Below, piece after piece: positions 51,717 to 61,972 of a DNA stretch of 64,000 nt. A model generated the notes under the pieces. It ran no database searches. It was given only the letters and a program-made list of their open reading frames with translations, and was not told the origin of the DNA. Numbering within the stretch: position 1 is the first letter of the stretch; each line of letters starts with the position of its first letter. This stretch comes from Rhynchopus sp. YZ270_cl-10 (lineage: Eukaryota > Euglenozoa > Diplonemea > Diplonemida > Diplonemidae): contig OZ037869.1 in the NCBI GenBank assembly GCA_964035575.1, positions 310,001 through 374,000 of the forward strand, written 5' to 3'. Made by a program: the position numbers and the translations under genes.

Positions 51717-53157
51717 TTATTTTTTTATAGATTTCCAGAGGGAACTGCCACAGGCTATTGTAATGTAGAAGGCTGCAGAAAACAAAAGCAGTGCAAGCCC
51801 TAATAGCATAGCGAGAACAGCGACCACCATCTTAGGGTAACGCCCCGCCATCCTCTTCTGGTAGGCCAGCCTCTTCCGGGCACGCTTTTCTAAGTGGTGC
51901 TTTGTACGGTGTCCACGGGGGGCACATGCCCCGTCCTTCTTCTCTTCCTTCTCCTTCTCCCTCTCATGCTCCTTTACCTGCCCTTTTTCCTCTTCGTTCG
52001 CTCTCTCTCCTCTCTTACCCTTTTTCACCTTCGGCTTAAAAACAACGCATTTTTCAGTGTACATCCATTCTGCTTCGCACACTGTCAAGAAGAGGATGGT
52101 ATTCGCACGGAGCTTTGCCTTGAGGGTTTTATACTCTTGGAGGACCATTTTCGCGATGTTTTGTGTTTTGCAGAAAACGTGCAGAATTTGCCTGCGGAAT
52201 TCGGGGAAGACAATGCCCTGGGTAGAGTTGAGAACACCCTGCAGCTTTTTTGCGAGAAGTCGCCGTGCATCGGAGGTCGTGAATCGGGAGGCGTCTACAA
52301 AGTGGAATGCCCTGGTCACGCTTACTCCTAGCGTCTCTCCGTTTATCTCACAAACATAATCGGTGATGGGGGAATGCGCTGGCCAATACCATGCTTCGGT
52401 TTCTGTTGCAAGAAGCTTTGCTTTAAACGCCCTTTGAAGCACCTCTATGCTCATTACTTCACTACGCACAGAAGCGCCTCCAGCGTTAGGGGTATCACGC
52501 AATGCCATCCCCGCCTCTGAGAGAACAACCCGGTCAAAATCTGCTTTGGTTGCGTCATTTATGATGACCTTTTCATGCGGTGCACACCGCACCTCCACTG
52601 CCTCCGTCCCCTTCAACATCGCAACCCTGGTGACCACAACACACGGCCTCTCTATCCTCCCCGCCAACACCTCTACTACCCTCGCCCTGCATGCGATAGG
52701 AACCTCCACGCTGAAGCTGCTGTGCATTAACCTAGGATGAACCCCTCTGACACCAAGCGTTTGCAAACAAGATAAAGGACGACGTGGGGTGGAGTGGATC
52801 TGATCAGAACGTACACTGTAGACCACGCATAGGTCGTTGTTCACATGCTTTTGTTTTTCCTGGTTGGAAATCGGTAGGGAAATGCCCGGTATCGCCGCTG
52901 TGGGGGTGATCAAAGCAGGGATAAACCCACGACTCACTCACGTTGGCCGATGCGACGACAGACGACGACGATGCAGAGGAGACAACGGAGGAGACAACCG
53001 ACGATCCCGCAATAGAGGAGACGTTCTCAAGGGGGGAGGAGGAGGAGGAGGAGGAGGAGGCAGAAGAGGAAGAAGAGGCAGAGGAAGGGTATATATTATT
53101 ATTCCAATTATTCGCGTTTGACGCTGCAACGTCGTTGAGGTTATTGCTGGTGATCAT
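51717..53157 (-). CDS. conserved uncharacterised protein with C-terminal membrane anchor
   Basis: Proposed exons 53157-52938 and 52897-51717 across a 40-bp intron (GTGAGT...CCCACAG) give 466 aa; a second GTGAGT four bases upstream with an acceptor at 52800 would also keep frame, so the join is tentative. The core from MHSSFSVEV (52727) is certain. Exon 1 is a Ser-rich low-complexity tail. The core has TDYVCEINGETLGVSVTRAF, a motif I associate with a protist family of unknown function; the pattern of D then E and SVTR resembles nuclease-like folds, but this is speculative. It continues with RRLLAKKLQGV and RRQILHVFCKT. A Lys/Glu-rich spacer leads to a C-terminal TM segment (MVVAVLAMLLGLALLLFSA), so it is probably tail-anchored. 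Confidence 0.78.
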
Positions 53158-53320
53158 TGTTAAGAAAAGGGTAAAGAGAAAAAGGAGAAGGAGAAGGAGG
53201 CGAAAGAAAGAGGGGAGAGAAGAGAAGAGGGCTTTGTCGGGAAGGGTTTGGAATTGAGGGTGAGGGAGATGAGGGCTCTGTGGTGGTGGTGGTGGTGTAG
53301 AAAAAAATACCCCTGATATG

Positions 53321-53410
53321 CTGTCCGAATCGAACCCTAATTCCCCGTTACCCGTTACAGCCACGGTAGTCCACTACACTACCGTCAAAAGCTGATAGGG
53401 CAGATACTCC
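53321..53410 (-). pseudogene. fragment of 18S ribosomal RNA gene
   Basis: On the minus strand about 90 bp reads GAGTATCTGCCCTATCAGC, then TGGACTACCGTGGC, AACGGGTAACGGGGAATTAG and GGTTCGATTC: the conserved 18S segment around helices 12-15. Similarity stops abruptly on both sides, so it is an isolated insertion, not a functional gene. The T-loop-like GGTTCGATTC is not a tRNA. Confidence 0.9.
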
Positions 53411-53811
53411 TGCGGGCGTTGCACCAGATCAAGTCTGTGTGCTATCGCTCGGTCGACCTGTTTCATCCAAAGAACCACTGCTATTGCGTTCATCTTCCGT
53501 TTTCGGTCAGCTCTCAATGTCACTCAGAGAACCACGAAGGGCAGTGGGATGTTGTGAAATGCTGTCCCATTTTTTTAGAGGTGAAAGTGATACTTAAAAT
53601 AGTTGACTTTTTTTCTTCTTCTTTTTCTTCACGCAATAAAAGAGATATCAAACACTAAACTATACGACAAAAAGATCCCTCCCTCCACCCCACCCTCTAA
53701 ATAACAATATCTATGTCAAAAAAAATCAAATAAGATGAACAACATTTCGCTTTTTCTTTCCCCAAAATTCGCCAAAGCACTCACAAGACTGTAGCACTTT
53801 CATTTTATTTT
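53411..53811. other. intergenic, nothing firm
   Basis: A plus-strand frame (53419-53658) with several Cys/His residues is open but has no recognised domain. Confidence 0.4.
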
Positions 53812-54768
53812 TCACACAATCTTCACGAAACCACCCTTTTGCCTCGGAATACCGAAGACCGCGGGGGCAATCATGAGTGAATACATATCCTCAAACACAC
53901 AACGCTTCACGTCACGCCCTACACGGTCGGAGTTGATGCTCATATTCGGGAATTGATTTACTTCAATCAGCACCGGCTTCATGTCAGTGTTGATGATATA
54001 GTCAAGCCCGAAGAAGTGGTACCTACCCGGCTCCTTCGCTTTGTTCAGGTGTTTCTGATACGTTAAGAACAAATCGCGGGTCGTTCCCTTTACCTGTTCA
54101 AACGTTTTTCTGTAGAATGGGAGCTTCGAGAAGGGATACCGGACACACCCCTTGTGGTCAACGTGGACCTCGGAGTCAATGACTCCAGGGTCAACGGTCT
54201 CACTGTATTCGAGTTTGTGGATGATCGCCAAACCCTCTTCATGCAGCCAGACAGAATTGTCTTTGCCATTATCTTGGTTCATAAAAAGAACGTAAATCCG
54301 GAGCGTCCATTTCCTGCTGTCAATCAGGCAGGACCGCACACCACGTTGCAACACCCAATCCCGATGGCGGGACTGCGAGGCCCAGAGATCCTTTAGCGTC
54401 GAAAGAGACCCGCAGTGGACATCTTTTCCGCCAGCGGTGAAGGCCTTCTTCAAAAACCACACCGGGCACTTGCCCCCTACATCCTCCTCTGGTGCATCTT
54501 CAATGAGAGCGTACGTCTCTGGAAGCATATATTTGATTTTATATTTGCAGTGCGTATAGAGGTGCTTCTTGTTGTCAATGAGACACACCTCATTGGCGAG
54601 AAGAGTCTGTAGACGCGCTGTCTGCGGGCCAGGCACATTAGGTTTCGAGCATTTGTCCCACATCACAAAGTCGATCTCATCGCTCCCTGCATCGCACGCA
54701 GAACTCCATCCCTCCTCCTCAAGGATCTCTTCGAGCAGCTTAGAACGGTTTATAAGATACTGAGGCAT
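53812..54768 (-). CDS. tubulin-tyrosine-ligase-like (TTL) protein
   Basis: 318 aa from ATG at 54768 (MPQYLINRSKLLEEIL). The family adds Tyr, Glu or Gly to tubulin tails using an ATP-grasp fold. Visible motifs are CPVWFLKKAFTAGGKDV (ATP-binding lid region), WVLQRGV, WTLRIYVLFM, and the metal-binding KPVLIEVNQFPNM near the C-terminus. Length is close to a minimal TTL catalytic domain (TTL itself is about 377 aa). The lid usually reads KPxxxGxGxGI and is less Gly-rich here, so the exact activity is uncertain. Single exon; it lies just downstream of the USP-bearing mobile element, whose left end begins about 90 bp beyond its start codon. Confidence 0.9.
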   Translation of the reverse strand: MPQYLINRSKLLEEILEEEGWSSACDAGSDEIDFVMWDKCSKPNVPGPQTARLQTLLANEVCLIDNKKHLYTHCKYKIKYMLPETYALIEDAPEEDVGGKCPVWFLKKAFTAGGKDVHCGSLSTLKDLWASQSRHRDWVLQRGVRSCLIDSRKWTLRIYVLFMNQDNGKDNSVWLHEEGLAIIHKLEYSETVDPGVIDSEVHVDHKGCVRYPFSKLPFYRKTFEQVKGTTRDLFLTYQKHLNKAKEPGRYHFFGLDYIINTDMKPVLIEVNQFPNMSINSDRVGRDVKRCVFEDMYSLMIAPAVFGIPRQKGGFVKIV

Positions 54769-54858
54769 ACAGGGGGTGTTCAAAGAGATGGGGAGAAAAG
54801 TGGGGAAAGAAAGGGTGTTTCAGTTGTGTGTGTCTGGAGAAAAATGGTAAAGTGGTAA

Positions 54859-57205
54859 GGGCATGGCAAGTATTTCTTTTGTTTCGCGTCCTGCGTGCGT
54901 ACAGATTTTTGAGAATTGGGAAAAAAAAACTAGTCCGAAAAAAAACTAGTTTAGGGTTACCTCTAGAGGTACTCGACTTGGTGGCGTGGTCGGTGCCCGA
55001 CCGCAAACAAAAATGGGGTGGCGACGGGGGGTGCGCCGCAAAAAACACAAAAAAAAAAAAAAAAAAACCTGGACCACAAAAAATCACATGGTGGGTTTCA
55101 CTGTACATTGACTACAAAGGAAGCGGAGGGGGACAGTTGGAGACCGTCCTTGACCACCACAAAGCGAGCCCAAGCTGCGTTTGTCAAGGCCCAGAACATT
55201 TACAGAACCATCACGTGCACCATGTGCAACAAGCCCCGATCAATCTACAGGGCTAGTGCGGTATTGGGGAGGAAGCACGAAGCGAACCTGCAGACTCTGA
55301 TAGGGGAAACCCAGTATCACTGCTCGATGGTCTTTCCGGGAAGCGCGGTCAGCAGCATCAAAGTGCAGAAGAAGGGCGAACCAGAAGAAAGTGTAGATGT
55401 GAACATGAACACTGTCTTCGAGACTAAACCCGCACTTTCTTGCCTCGCACCGGTCGAATGGACGCTGTATACATTTTTGAAGGACAAAAAAAAATCTTCT
55501 GTTTGTGGACATTGCGGCGTGACTTCTGGTTTGGTGGAAAATGCTGATCTGAAGGAGGAATACAGCAGTGTGCAGAAGGTGTGTCAGAGGTGTCTCGATC
55601 GCGGGCTTCAACACCCTGTGAAAGGGAAGTTTAACCGCACCCTGCTTGGGAAGCGCAAGACGACCGCATCCGACGGGCCTGCCACCCAGAAGCGGAAGCT
55701 TGAAACGAAAGACACCAGTGCACCTGCTACTCAGACACCTGCTACTCCGATACCTGCTACTCAGAAACAAGTGAAGCGTGCATGGGACGACACAGATGAT
55801 GATAATGTGGTGGGACGTGAGAAGAAGCCGAAGGTTTCGGCGGATGCACATTCGGATGAGTCATCAGACGAGTCTATTTTTTTTGCCCCGCCCCCCCGTG
55901 GAATCAGGAACGACAACAACGTCACCTGTTTTTTAGCTTCCCTATGTCAGTCATTCCACGCGATGAAAGATTTTCAGGAGCAGCTGCGAGTGCACACTGG
56001 CAGTAACAAATTTGCTGCTGCCTTTCAGAATTTGTCGTTGGCACTGGCTACGGGAGACCGACGAACACCTGTTGGTCTTGGTGACGTTATCGAAGTACTG
56101 CAAGAAGATCTGGGTCTCAGTCGGATGCTGATGGTTCAGAGCGACATCCATGAATTCTTTGTTCGGCTATTGGCACTGCTTCCCCAGTCATGTCAGGGGC
56201 TGTTTCAAGGGCGCGGCATTCAGTTCAGTGATGAGAACCCCATAGATTTGCTCTTCACTGACATATCTGTCCCCGTTAGCAGATCACTGCAGAGCAGCCT
56301 TCATGCTTACTTCCACGCCTCAGTGCAGACGCACGACAAGACGCACCATGACGTTGTGTTCCAACGCCAGCTCACTAAGACTCCACTTATACTTGCGGTC
56401 TATGTTTCTCGTTGGATTGGCAACGAAAAGGATCACAGAGGAATGGATATCCCGTTTACGATAGATCTTGCTCCTTTCTTGGCCGAGGGTGTCACACAGC
56501 AGACGAAGTACAAGCTCAATTCGGTGTGTGTGCATATCGGGGAGGCAGATTATGGCCACTATGTGACGTACGCCCAAAACACTGACGGAGGCTGGCTGTA
56601 CTGCAACGACTCAGCAGTCAGCACGATGAGAGTTAAAACGGTGAAAGAAAAAATCAGGAGTGGCTACCTTTTGTTCTTCTTGAGAACCACTGAATAGTAA
56701 AAAAAAAACACCCGTCCCTACCCCACCACCCCACCTGTACGACACACTTGTAGTGTCATTGTTGTTACTACCTGGTGTCAGTGTTGTAATCCCCACCCCG
56801 TCTACGAACGGCCTGCTTCCTCCCCCCATAGAATAGAACCCCCCCATTTTCCTCCCATTGTCCTAACTGTGTTTTCAGGCACTGTCTTGCAAGTACACTA
56901 GTGATTTGACCTTGCCACGCTTGGACTTTGAACTGTTTACGCACTTGCTTGACTAGTAAGTACCCCCTCTGTCCACCTGATGTAGAAAAAAAAAGGCGTC
57001 CCGTGGGCAAAATTGAAAAACACCGCAAAAAAAAAAAAAAAAAAAAGAATTGTTTCCTGATATTGTTACTGTTGAAGTTTGGGGGCGGGGTTTTTCCCGA
57101 ACAAGGCTAGTAGTTTTTTTTACTAGCTAGTTTTTTCTTGCGTGCGTGCGTACAGATTTGGGATGGAGTGGGGGACGCGAAACAAAAAGAATACTTGCCA
57201 TGCCC
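54859..57205. mobile_element. TIR element carrying a USP-type protease ORF, 2347 bp
   Basis: 33-bp terminal inverted repeats beginning GGGCATGGCAAGTATT and containing TTTGTTTCGCGTCC (54859-54891; complement ending 57205), one indel apart. Flanks carry the direct triplet TAA (54856-54858, 57206-57208). G-rich ends with a TAA duplication recall PIF/Harbinger elements, but a triplet match could be chance. Just inside are GCGTGCGTACAGATTT (direct repeat, both ends) and ACTAG-plus-A/T-run hairpins. The only large ORF is the protease; no transposase is present. Confidence 0.85.
55018..56697 (+). CDS. USP-family deubiquitinase-like protein in a mobile element
   Basis: Open frame of 559 codons; it opens with GTG, and the first in-frame ATG is at 55222, but a CxxC cysteine lies before that ATG, so the true start is probably an upstream exon or lies elsewhere. 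N-terminal zinc-ribbon-like part: CTMCNKPRSIYR, CGHCGVTSG, CQRCLDRG. A basic linker with TPATQ repeats follows. The C-terminal catalytic part matches ubiquitin-specific proteases: Cys box NNVTCFLASLCQ, QSDIHEFFVRLLALL (QQDAxEF-like), then YGHYVTYAQNTDGGWLYCND (His box plus Asp) and GYLLFFLR. The active-site Cys, His and Asp are all there. Intronless, on the opposite strand from all host genes, and inside TIRs, so it is mobile cargo or a captured host gene. Confidence 0.85.
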   Translation: MATGGAPQKTQKKKKKNLDHKKSHGGFHCTLTTKEAEGDSWRPSLTTTKRAQAAFVKAQNIYRTITCTMCNKPRSIYRASAVLGRKHEANLQTLIGETQYHCSMVFPGSAVSSIKVQKKGEPEESVDVNMNTVFETKPALSCLAPVEWTLYTFLKDKKKSSVCGHCGVTSGLVENADLKEEYSSVQKVCQRCLDRGLQHPVKGKFNRTLLGKRKTTASDGPATQKRKLETKDTSAPATQTPATPIPATQKQVKRAWDDTDDDNVVGREKKPKVSADAHSDESSDESIFFAPPPRGIRNDNNVTCFLASLCQSFHAMKDFQEQLRVHTGSNKFAAAFQNLSLALATGDRRTPVGLGDVIEVLQEDLGLSRMLMVQSDIHEFFVRLLALLPQSCQGLFQGRGIQFSDENPIDLLFTDISVPVSRSLQSSLHAYFHASVQTHDKTHHDVVFQRQLTKTPLILAVYVSRWIGNEKDHRGMDIPFTIDLAPFLAEGVTQQTKYKLNSVCVHIGEADYGHYVTYAQNTDGGWLYCNDSAVSTMRVKTVKEKIRSGYLLFFLRTTE

Positions 57206-57208
57206 TAA

Positions 57209-58220
57209 TGTGTTTTGTGGTCTAACCAAAAAGAGAAGAGAGAGAAGAAGCAAAAAAAAGGGAAGAGCTTTTTTTTGTACCGTTTCGCTAACAGTGTCAG
57301 AAAAAAAGGGGGAGGGGGAAAAAAAAAAAGGTAAGTTGTTAGTTGCAGACACCGCAACGGATACGAAAAAAGAGAATTTTTCTGTACAAAATTGTCCCAA
57401 AGTGTTGTGCAGAGAAATGAGGCAAAATGAATAGAAACTCTTTTTAATATGAGCCTGGCCTTTTTTTTTTGAGCAACGCTTTTTTCGAAGGACGATATCG
57501 CATTTTTTAAAAAACCGCCCCCCCCACACTCCCCCTTCCTCATAAGGAATTAAAAAGAAACCTCTGGAGCGATGTTCGGGACAATAAAAAAGAATGTGTC
57601 TTGAAATGCAAAGCCATCTCGTGAGCAGCTTCGGTGCACTGCCACGCGAGGGCAAAGAAAAAAAAAAAGTTACCCCGAGAGAAGAAACACTGCACACAAC
57701 GAAAAGAAAAAGTTTGTCGCATGATTCATTTGCCGTGCTTTTTATCGCCTTCATAATGAAATGGCAGACCACGAATGCAACGTCCCACATTACAATATAC
57801 CTATGCCCTCCCCCTCCCTAAGCATACGGTGCGGACGAGTCGTCTACTCGCCTGAACTCGTTTTTTTGGGTCTCAACCCGAAAACTCGTCTTTTCACTCA
57901 TCTGTACTCGTCTCTTCGGCAAGTGCCTACAAAACGTACTCGTCTCAACTCGTCACGACGAGTAGAGACGAGTATTGGAGACGAGTATCGCCACTCGTCT
58001 CACTCGGCACGACTCGTCCGCAATATATGTCTAAGGTGCACGATGGCCATGTGACCTGGGTAACGTGCAATAATCATGTTACTGGGGCATATGGTTACAG
58101 TGTGTTTTTGTATTATTTTTTTTTTGAAACCCGTTGAAATCCTAAGCCCCCACAAAAGTATACCTCCCCAATCCCCCCCCCCAGCCCCCAGCCCCCAGCC
58201 CAAGAGCCAAGGCACCACGT
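57209..58220. other. intergenic with foldback element
   Basis: A family-3-like start (CTTGAAATGCAAAGCC) lies at 57600-57640 and a foldback element at 57830-58022. No gene. Confidence 0.5.
57830..58022. mobile_element. foldback element built from ACTCGTC units, 193 bp
   Basis: Outer arms TGCGGACGAGTCGT and complement. The interior holds about a dozen ACTCGTC or GACGAGT units in both directions, giving many alternative hairpins. No coding capacity. Confidence 0.8.
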
Positions 58221-59641
58221 TCACAGCCAGCCTTTCACCTTGAAAAACATAATGAACGATGTTGCGGTCGAAAAAATCGCGACGATCATAAACCAGACAC
58301 CGTCAATGCCAGCGATTTGACTGTTCATAAAGAAATCAGTTATTGGGAATACTCCCCCCTTTATTTTTTCACAAATAGACTGCTAATAAACTGAAGACGT
58401 TTACTTCTCCACCTTAGACACAAACCCATTGCATACCTTGTACCAGGGAGGTACTCAAAATTCATCCCGTAGAACCCTACTATGAAGGAGAGAGGCATGA
58501 ACGTAGCCGAAAGGATGTTGAAAACCTTTACAAGCTCGTTTGTCTGATGCGCAGCTGTCCCGAAGTGCAGTGTGAGGAGATCCTTTGCAGATGCGTGCAA
58601 TTCGTCTGTGAACGCGAGGCCTTGGTGCGCCTTTTCCGTAACACGCCGGAAGTTAGCCGACTTCGAAACCTCTGGGCACCATACAGGAGGATCGCGCTTC
58701 ACCTCCTTAAGCATGGTCACTGTCGCTTTGAGAACACGACTACTGACAGAGGACCGCCTCATGACACCGTATACACCCTTTGAGATGCCCTTTCCTGTCA
58801 ACAACCGCCCTGAATGCGCTGTAGACGTGAAGAACTGCTCCATCTTGTCGAATACCTCTTTGTTTGCAGTGATCGCCTTTGCGTTTTCAACAAGAACCTG
58901 ATGTACGATTGACCATACAAAGTTGTCGAGGGTCAGCTTCGTTTGTGTACGTGCTTCGTACTCTGAGACGACGGCTGTTTCCATGAAGGGGAGGCTGTGG
59001 GCGTGGAGTGTCATGACTTCGCACTGCTCGGTGTTGACTATGATCGTTAGACGGTTTGTCAGGTCTGAGACAGACCAGGCGTGGTCGTTCTGTTTGAGAT
59101 GGGCTTCGTCGAAGACGCGCTCATAGTTTGCAAGACGGAGAACAAAAACAGTAAACTTTCCTTCCGTCTGGTAGGTAGGAAGAACATCCGACCCGCTCAC
59201 ATTATCAAAAATAACCTGCGGCAATCCATGCAAATCCTGCAACGCTTTTGCCTCTCGTTTGAACGTTTCGAGACAGCCCTTTCCGTCCAGATCCTCCCAG
59301 GTGAATTTGTGTAAATTGAGTGGAATCGCCTCGGGCTGGAAGAACTGCTGGTTCGCCTCCACAGAGACCTCGTATGTCGACGCTGGGTGTTCGAAGAAGG
59401 CAGGGTCGTTCTGTGGACACTTCCGTTTCCGCCGCGTCTTCTTCTTGAGGAGCACGACGCGGAGGTGCTTTGCGGGGTTGGGGTTGGAGGAGGAGGCTAG
59501 CAGGTCCCTGTCATCGTTGTGGCAATGTCGCCGTGTGCATAGTAACGGTAAAGAGGAGGGGACAACCCCGTGTAAACGCGGTGCAGAAGCAAGACGCAAC
59601 AGCCGGCGCATCATCTGGTGATGGTGATGGTTGGGAGGCAT
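58221..59641 (-). CDS. CorA-type divalent cation (Mg2+) transporter
   Basis: Exons 59641-58437 and 58320-58221 join across a 116-bp intron (GTATGC...AACAG) within a Ser codon, giving 434 aa. CorA/MRS2 proteins are pentameric Mg2+ channels. The YGMN signature is at 391-394 (YGMNFEYLPG) at the end of TM1 (LSATFMPLSFIVGF), and exon 2 supplies TM2 (GVWFMIVAIFSTATSFIMFF), so the pore unit is complete only after splicing. The long N-terminal domain has the usual beta/alpha then coiled helices. The N-terminus (MMRRLLRLASAPRLHG) looks like a mitochondrial presequence, so an inner-membrane location is likely but inferred. The C-terminal tail after TM2 is short (KVKGWL), as expected. Confidence 0.92.
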
Positions 59642-59786
59642 GGCAGGGAAAGGGAAGACGCAAAGGGGTGTGTGGGGGGAGGGAGTGTCACGTTAAAACA
59701 ACAATTTATTTCGTTGCATTTTATTCCCCTAAGACCCTCCCCCCCTACCCCGTGTTGGTGTTTTTCCCCGAGGGTTGTAGAACCCC

Positions 59787-60890
59787 CTAAACCATTTGGC
59801 TCAACCGTCTTCTCGCCTCTTCTCTGGCCCTGTTAATAGCACCTTCGTTGGATTCGAAGGAGTAGAACAGACGTGGGACCACGGTTGTCTTAGGGAAGCG
59901 TTGTGCGATCACGGGCTGTGAGGGGTGTTGTTGTTGATGTTGTTTTTAATTGATAATCTGTTGTGCAAAAGTGAAGTTGGTATGTGATACACGCACACAA
60001 AAATTGAAAAAGTGGGCATTAGAAATAGAAAGTGGCCATGGGTACTGGAAAGGTTCATTCATCATACCTGAACGTTCCTGGCAATCTGGTCCTCCGCCAT
60101 CTTCCTTAAGAGGGCCTCCTGTTCGTCGCCCTTTGCCTTATGTTCCTCCACGTAGGCCGCAACGTCCTCTGCCTGCACATAGCTCACCTGCAGACGTGGC
60201 GCACCTGGTATCTTTGGCCATTGCATGCCGTCCACCCTGCGGCACTGTCTCCTTGCAGTATCGACGTTGGGATACGTCACGAACACCGTATCCGACACGA
60301 CCTGGTACGTTTCTCCATCCACAAGCTGTTAGAAAAAAAATTTTTGATGACACTCTTTTGGTCCAAAAGAAAAACCTGCATACCGCTTCGTTAAACTTCG
60401 ACGGCCTTTCCAAACTCTTTTTCAGCAACATCCTCGAAAACGGGAGGCGCATGCCCTGTATTTTGAGGGTCGCTGTGGGGGTCACATCCTCCATCAGCTC
60501 TGGGAGCTCTGCCAGCCACTCTACCTCTGGTGAGATTGAGGTCAGGGGCTGGGCGGCTTCTTCATCATCAGCCATGGCCGTTTCATCTGCGTGCGCGAGA
60601 CCTATTGCCTTCATCGCCTTCGCGAGATCCTCCTCAGGCATGAAGTACTCACCAAAGCGCTCCTTCAGCGCAGCGTACGTCACCTTCCGTGGACGCTCCT
60701 CTTCGTCCTCTCCCCAAACCTGCGCTACGGCAGGCTTCCCTTCTTTCCCTTCAATTGCTGTCTGTGCCGTTGTCTCCTTCGCTTCAGTGGCAGTTTTCTC
60801 CGTTTTCTCTGTTTTCTCCGTCTCCGTGGGTGCCTCTGTGTCTACCTCCATGTCATCCTCCTTTTTCTCTTTATCCGCATTCGCCCCCAT
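59787..60890 (-). CDS. Acinus-like RRM protein
   Basis: Three exons, 60890-60384, 60325-60068 and 59915-59787, with introns of 58 and 152 bp (GTATGC...AACAG; GTATGA...CACAG), all phase 0, give 297 aa. N-terminal third is acidic and Glu/Thr-Lys-rich. An RRM-like part spans exons 1-2, with TATLKIQGM as strand 1 and TVFVTYPNVDTARRQCRRVDGMQWP as the RNP1/helix/strand region. Exon 3 encodes RFPKTTVVPRLFYSFESNEG and an Arg-rich helix, like the RSB motif of Acinus (KTKAAPCIYWLPL), which docks SAP18-RNPS1 in the ASAP complex on the exon junction complex. Role in splicing-linked mRNP assembly is inferred. Exon 3 is short and only makes sense joined to exon 2, supporting the model. Confidence 0.75.
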
Positions 60891-61181
60891 TGTTTCTTTT
60901 TGTTCCTATTTTTGATGGATTTTTAGGGATTTTTTTTGAAAAAAAAGGAAAGGAAAGGAAATTATAGCTATTTTTTTTCACAAACGCGCTAGAGAAAAGC
61001 GGGTGTGGACGGCAGGTTCTCTCCAGAGGTATGCTCAAATTCGAACAGCTGAGGTCATATTCGTTTTACCCTATTTGAAGAGCCAACACTATTGTGGGAG
61101 AGGACAAGAAATTCAATCCTTTTTAGACTCTAATCGACACATTATATTTTTTCCCTTTTTTTGAGAACAAAAAAAGGAACC

Positions 61182-61706
61182 TTAAAAAAAACTTGGCCGC
61201 GAACTTTGCGCTTGGCTCCCCCCCGCGAACCTTTCGTACAGCTTTACCCAGCTGAATTGGAGGTAGATGTCGTACCAATACGAGGGGTCGAAGTGGTGGC
61301 GGTCGAGGTACTGGAAGAAGAGGCAGAAGGCTAAACTGAAGACGAAGGTGAGACCGACAAGCGCCCCTATGAGAAAGGGTGCCCAGGGGTCGGGGGCGGC
61401 CCCCCAATAGTCCGGCTCACGCTTGCGGATGCGTACCCCTCCATTAACGGTTTTTATCTGCGGCCCTGCGTCCTTTGCCTGCCGCACCCTCCGCCGCCGC
61501 CTCACCTCCGCACACCACTTGTCCACCTCCAATGCAGGCACAATCCCCTCCTTCCCCCTCACCCCTTCCAAAGCCTTTGCCATCACATAGCGGTCCTGCT
61601 GCGGTAATTTGCAATAATCCATTCTCCCCTCTTCGGGCACCTCACCACTCTTCAATACACTATAATGGTCGGGAAGGGCGCCATACATTCCATCATATTC
61701 AGGCAT
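61182..61706 (-). CDS. single-TM protein, 174 aa
   Basis: Single exon from MPEYDGMYGALPDHY. Residues 1-105 are polar, with an Arg-rich patch EVRRRRRVRQ (67-76). One strong TM segment, PFLIGALVGLTFVFSLAFCLFF (110-131), is followed by an aromatic segment rich in Tyr/Trp/His (HHFDPSYWYDIYLQFSW) and a short polar tail. This one-TM, aromatic-rich C-terminal layout resembles small accessory subunits of mitochondrial respiratory complexes, but no family was recognised. Probably a membrane protein with the N-terminus on the cytosol or matrix side. Confidence 0.75.
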   Translation of the reverse strand: MPEYDGMYGALPDHYSVLKSGEVPEEGRMDYCKLPQQDRYVMAKALEGVRGKEGIVPALEVDKWCAEVRRRRRVRQAKDAGPQIKTVNGGVRIRKREPDYWGAAPDPWAPFLIGALVGLTFVFSLAFCLFFQYLDRHHFDPSYWYDIYLQFSWVKLYERFAGGSQAQSSRPSFF

Positions 61707-61972
61707 TGGCGAGGGAAAGAAGACGCCTGTTGGGTGACAAAGGTGAAGTTGTGCAAATTGAAGATGATATCGAACACCACGATATCACTAGTTTTGAGCT
61801 GTGTGTGCGAAAGCCTGCGGTTGCCTCGGTATTGTGTAGGAAAAAGTGCAAATATTTTTCTATTTTTTTTTATTTGAAATGAAATTTATTATGCGGTTGT
61901 CGTGTAAATAAAAACGGTGCAAAATCCGGGGGCAAAAAGGCGGAAACCCTTTTACAGGGTGAAAAAGAAAGA

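Noticed and set aside
53321-53345. Possible tRNA from the GGTTCGATTC motif
   Set aside because: No acceptor stem or anticodon arm; the surrounding sequence is 18S rRNA.
53419-53658. Cys/His-containing plus-strand ORF of 79 codons
   Set aside because: No recognisable finger spacing; lies beside the rRNA fragment and opposes the gene strand.
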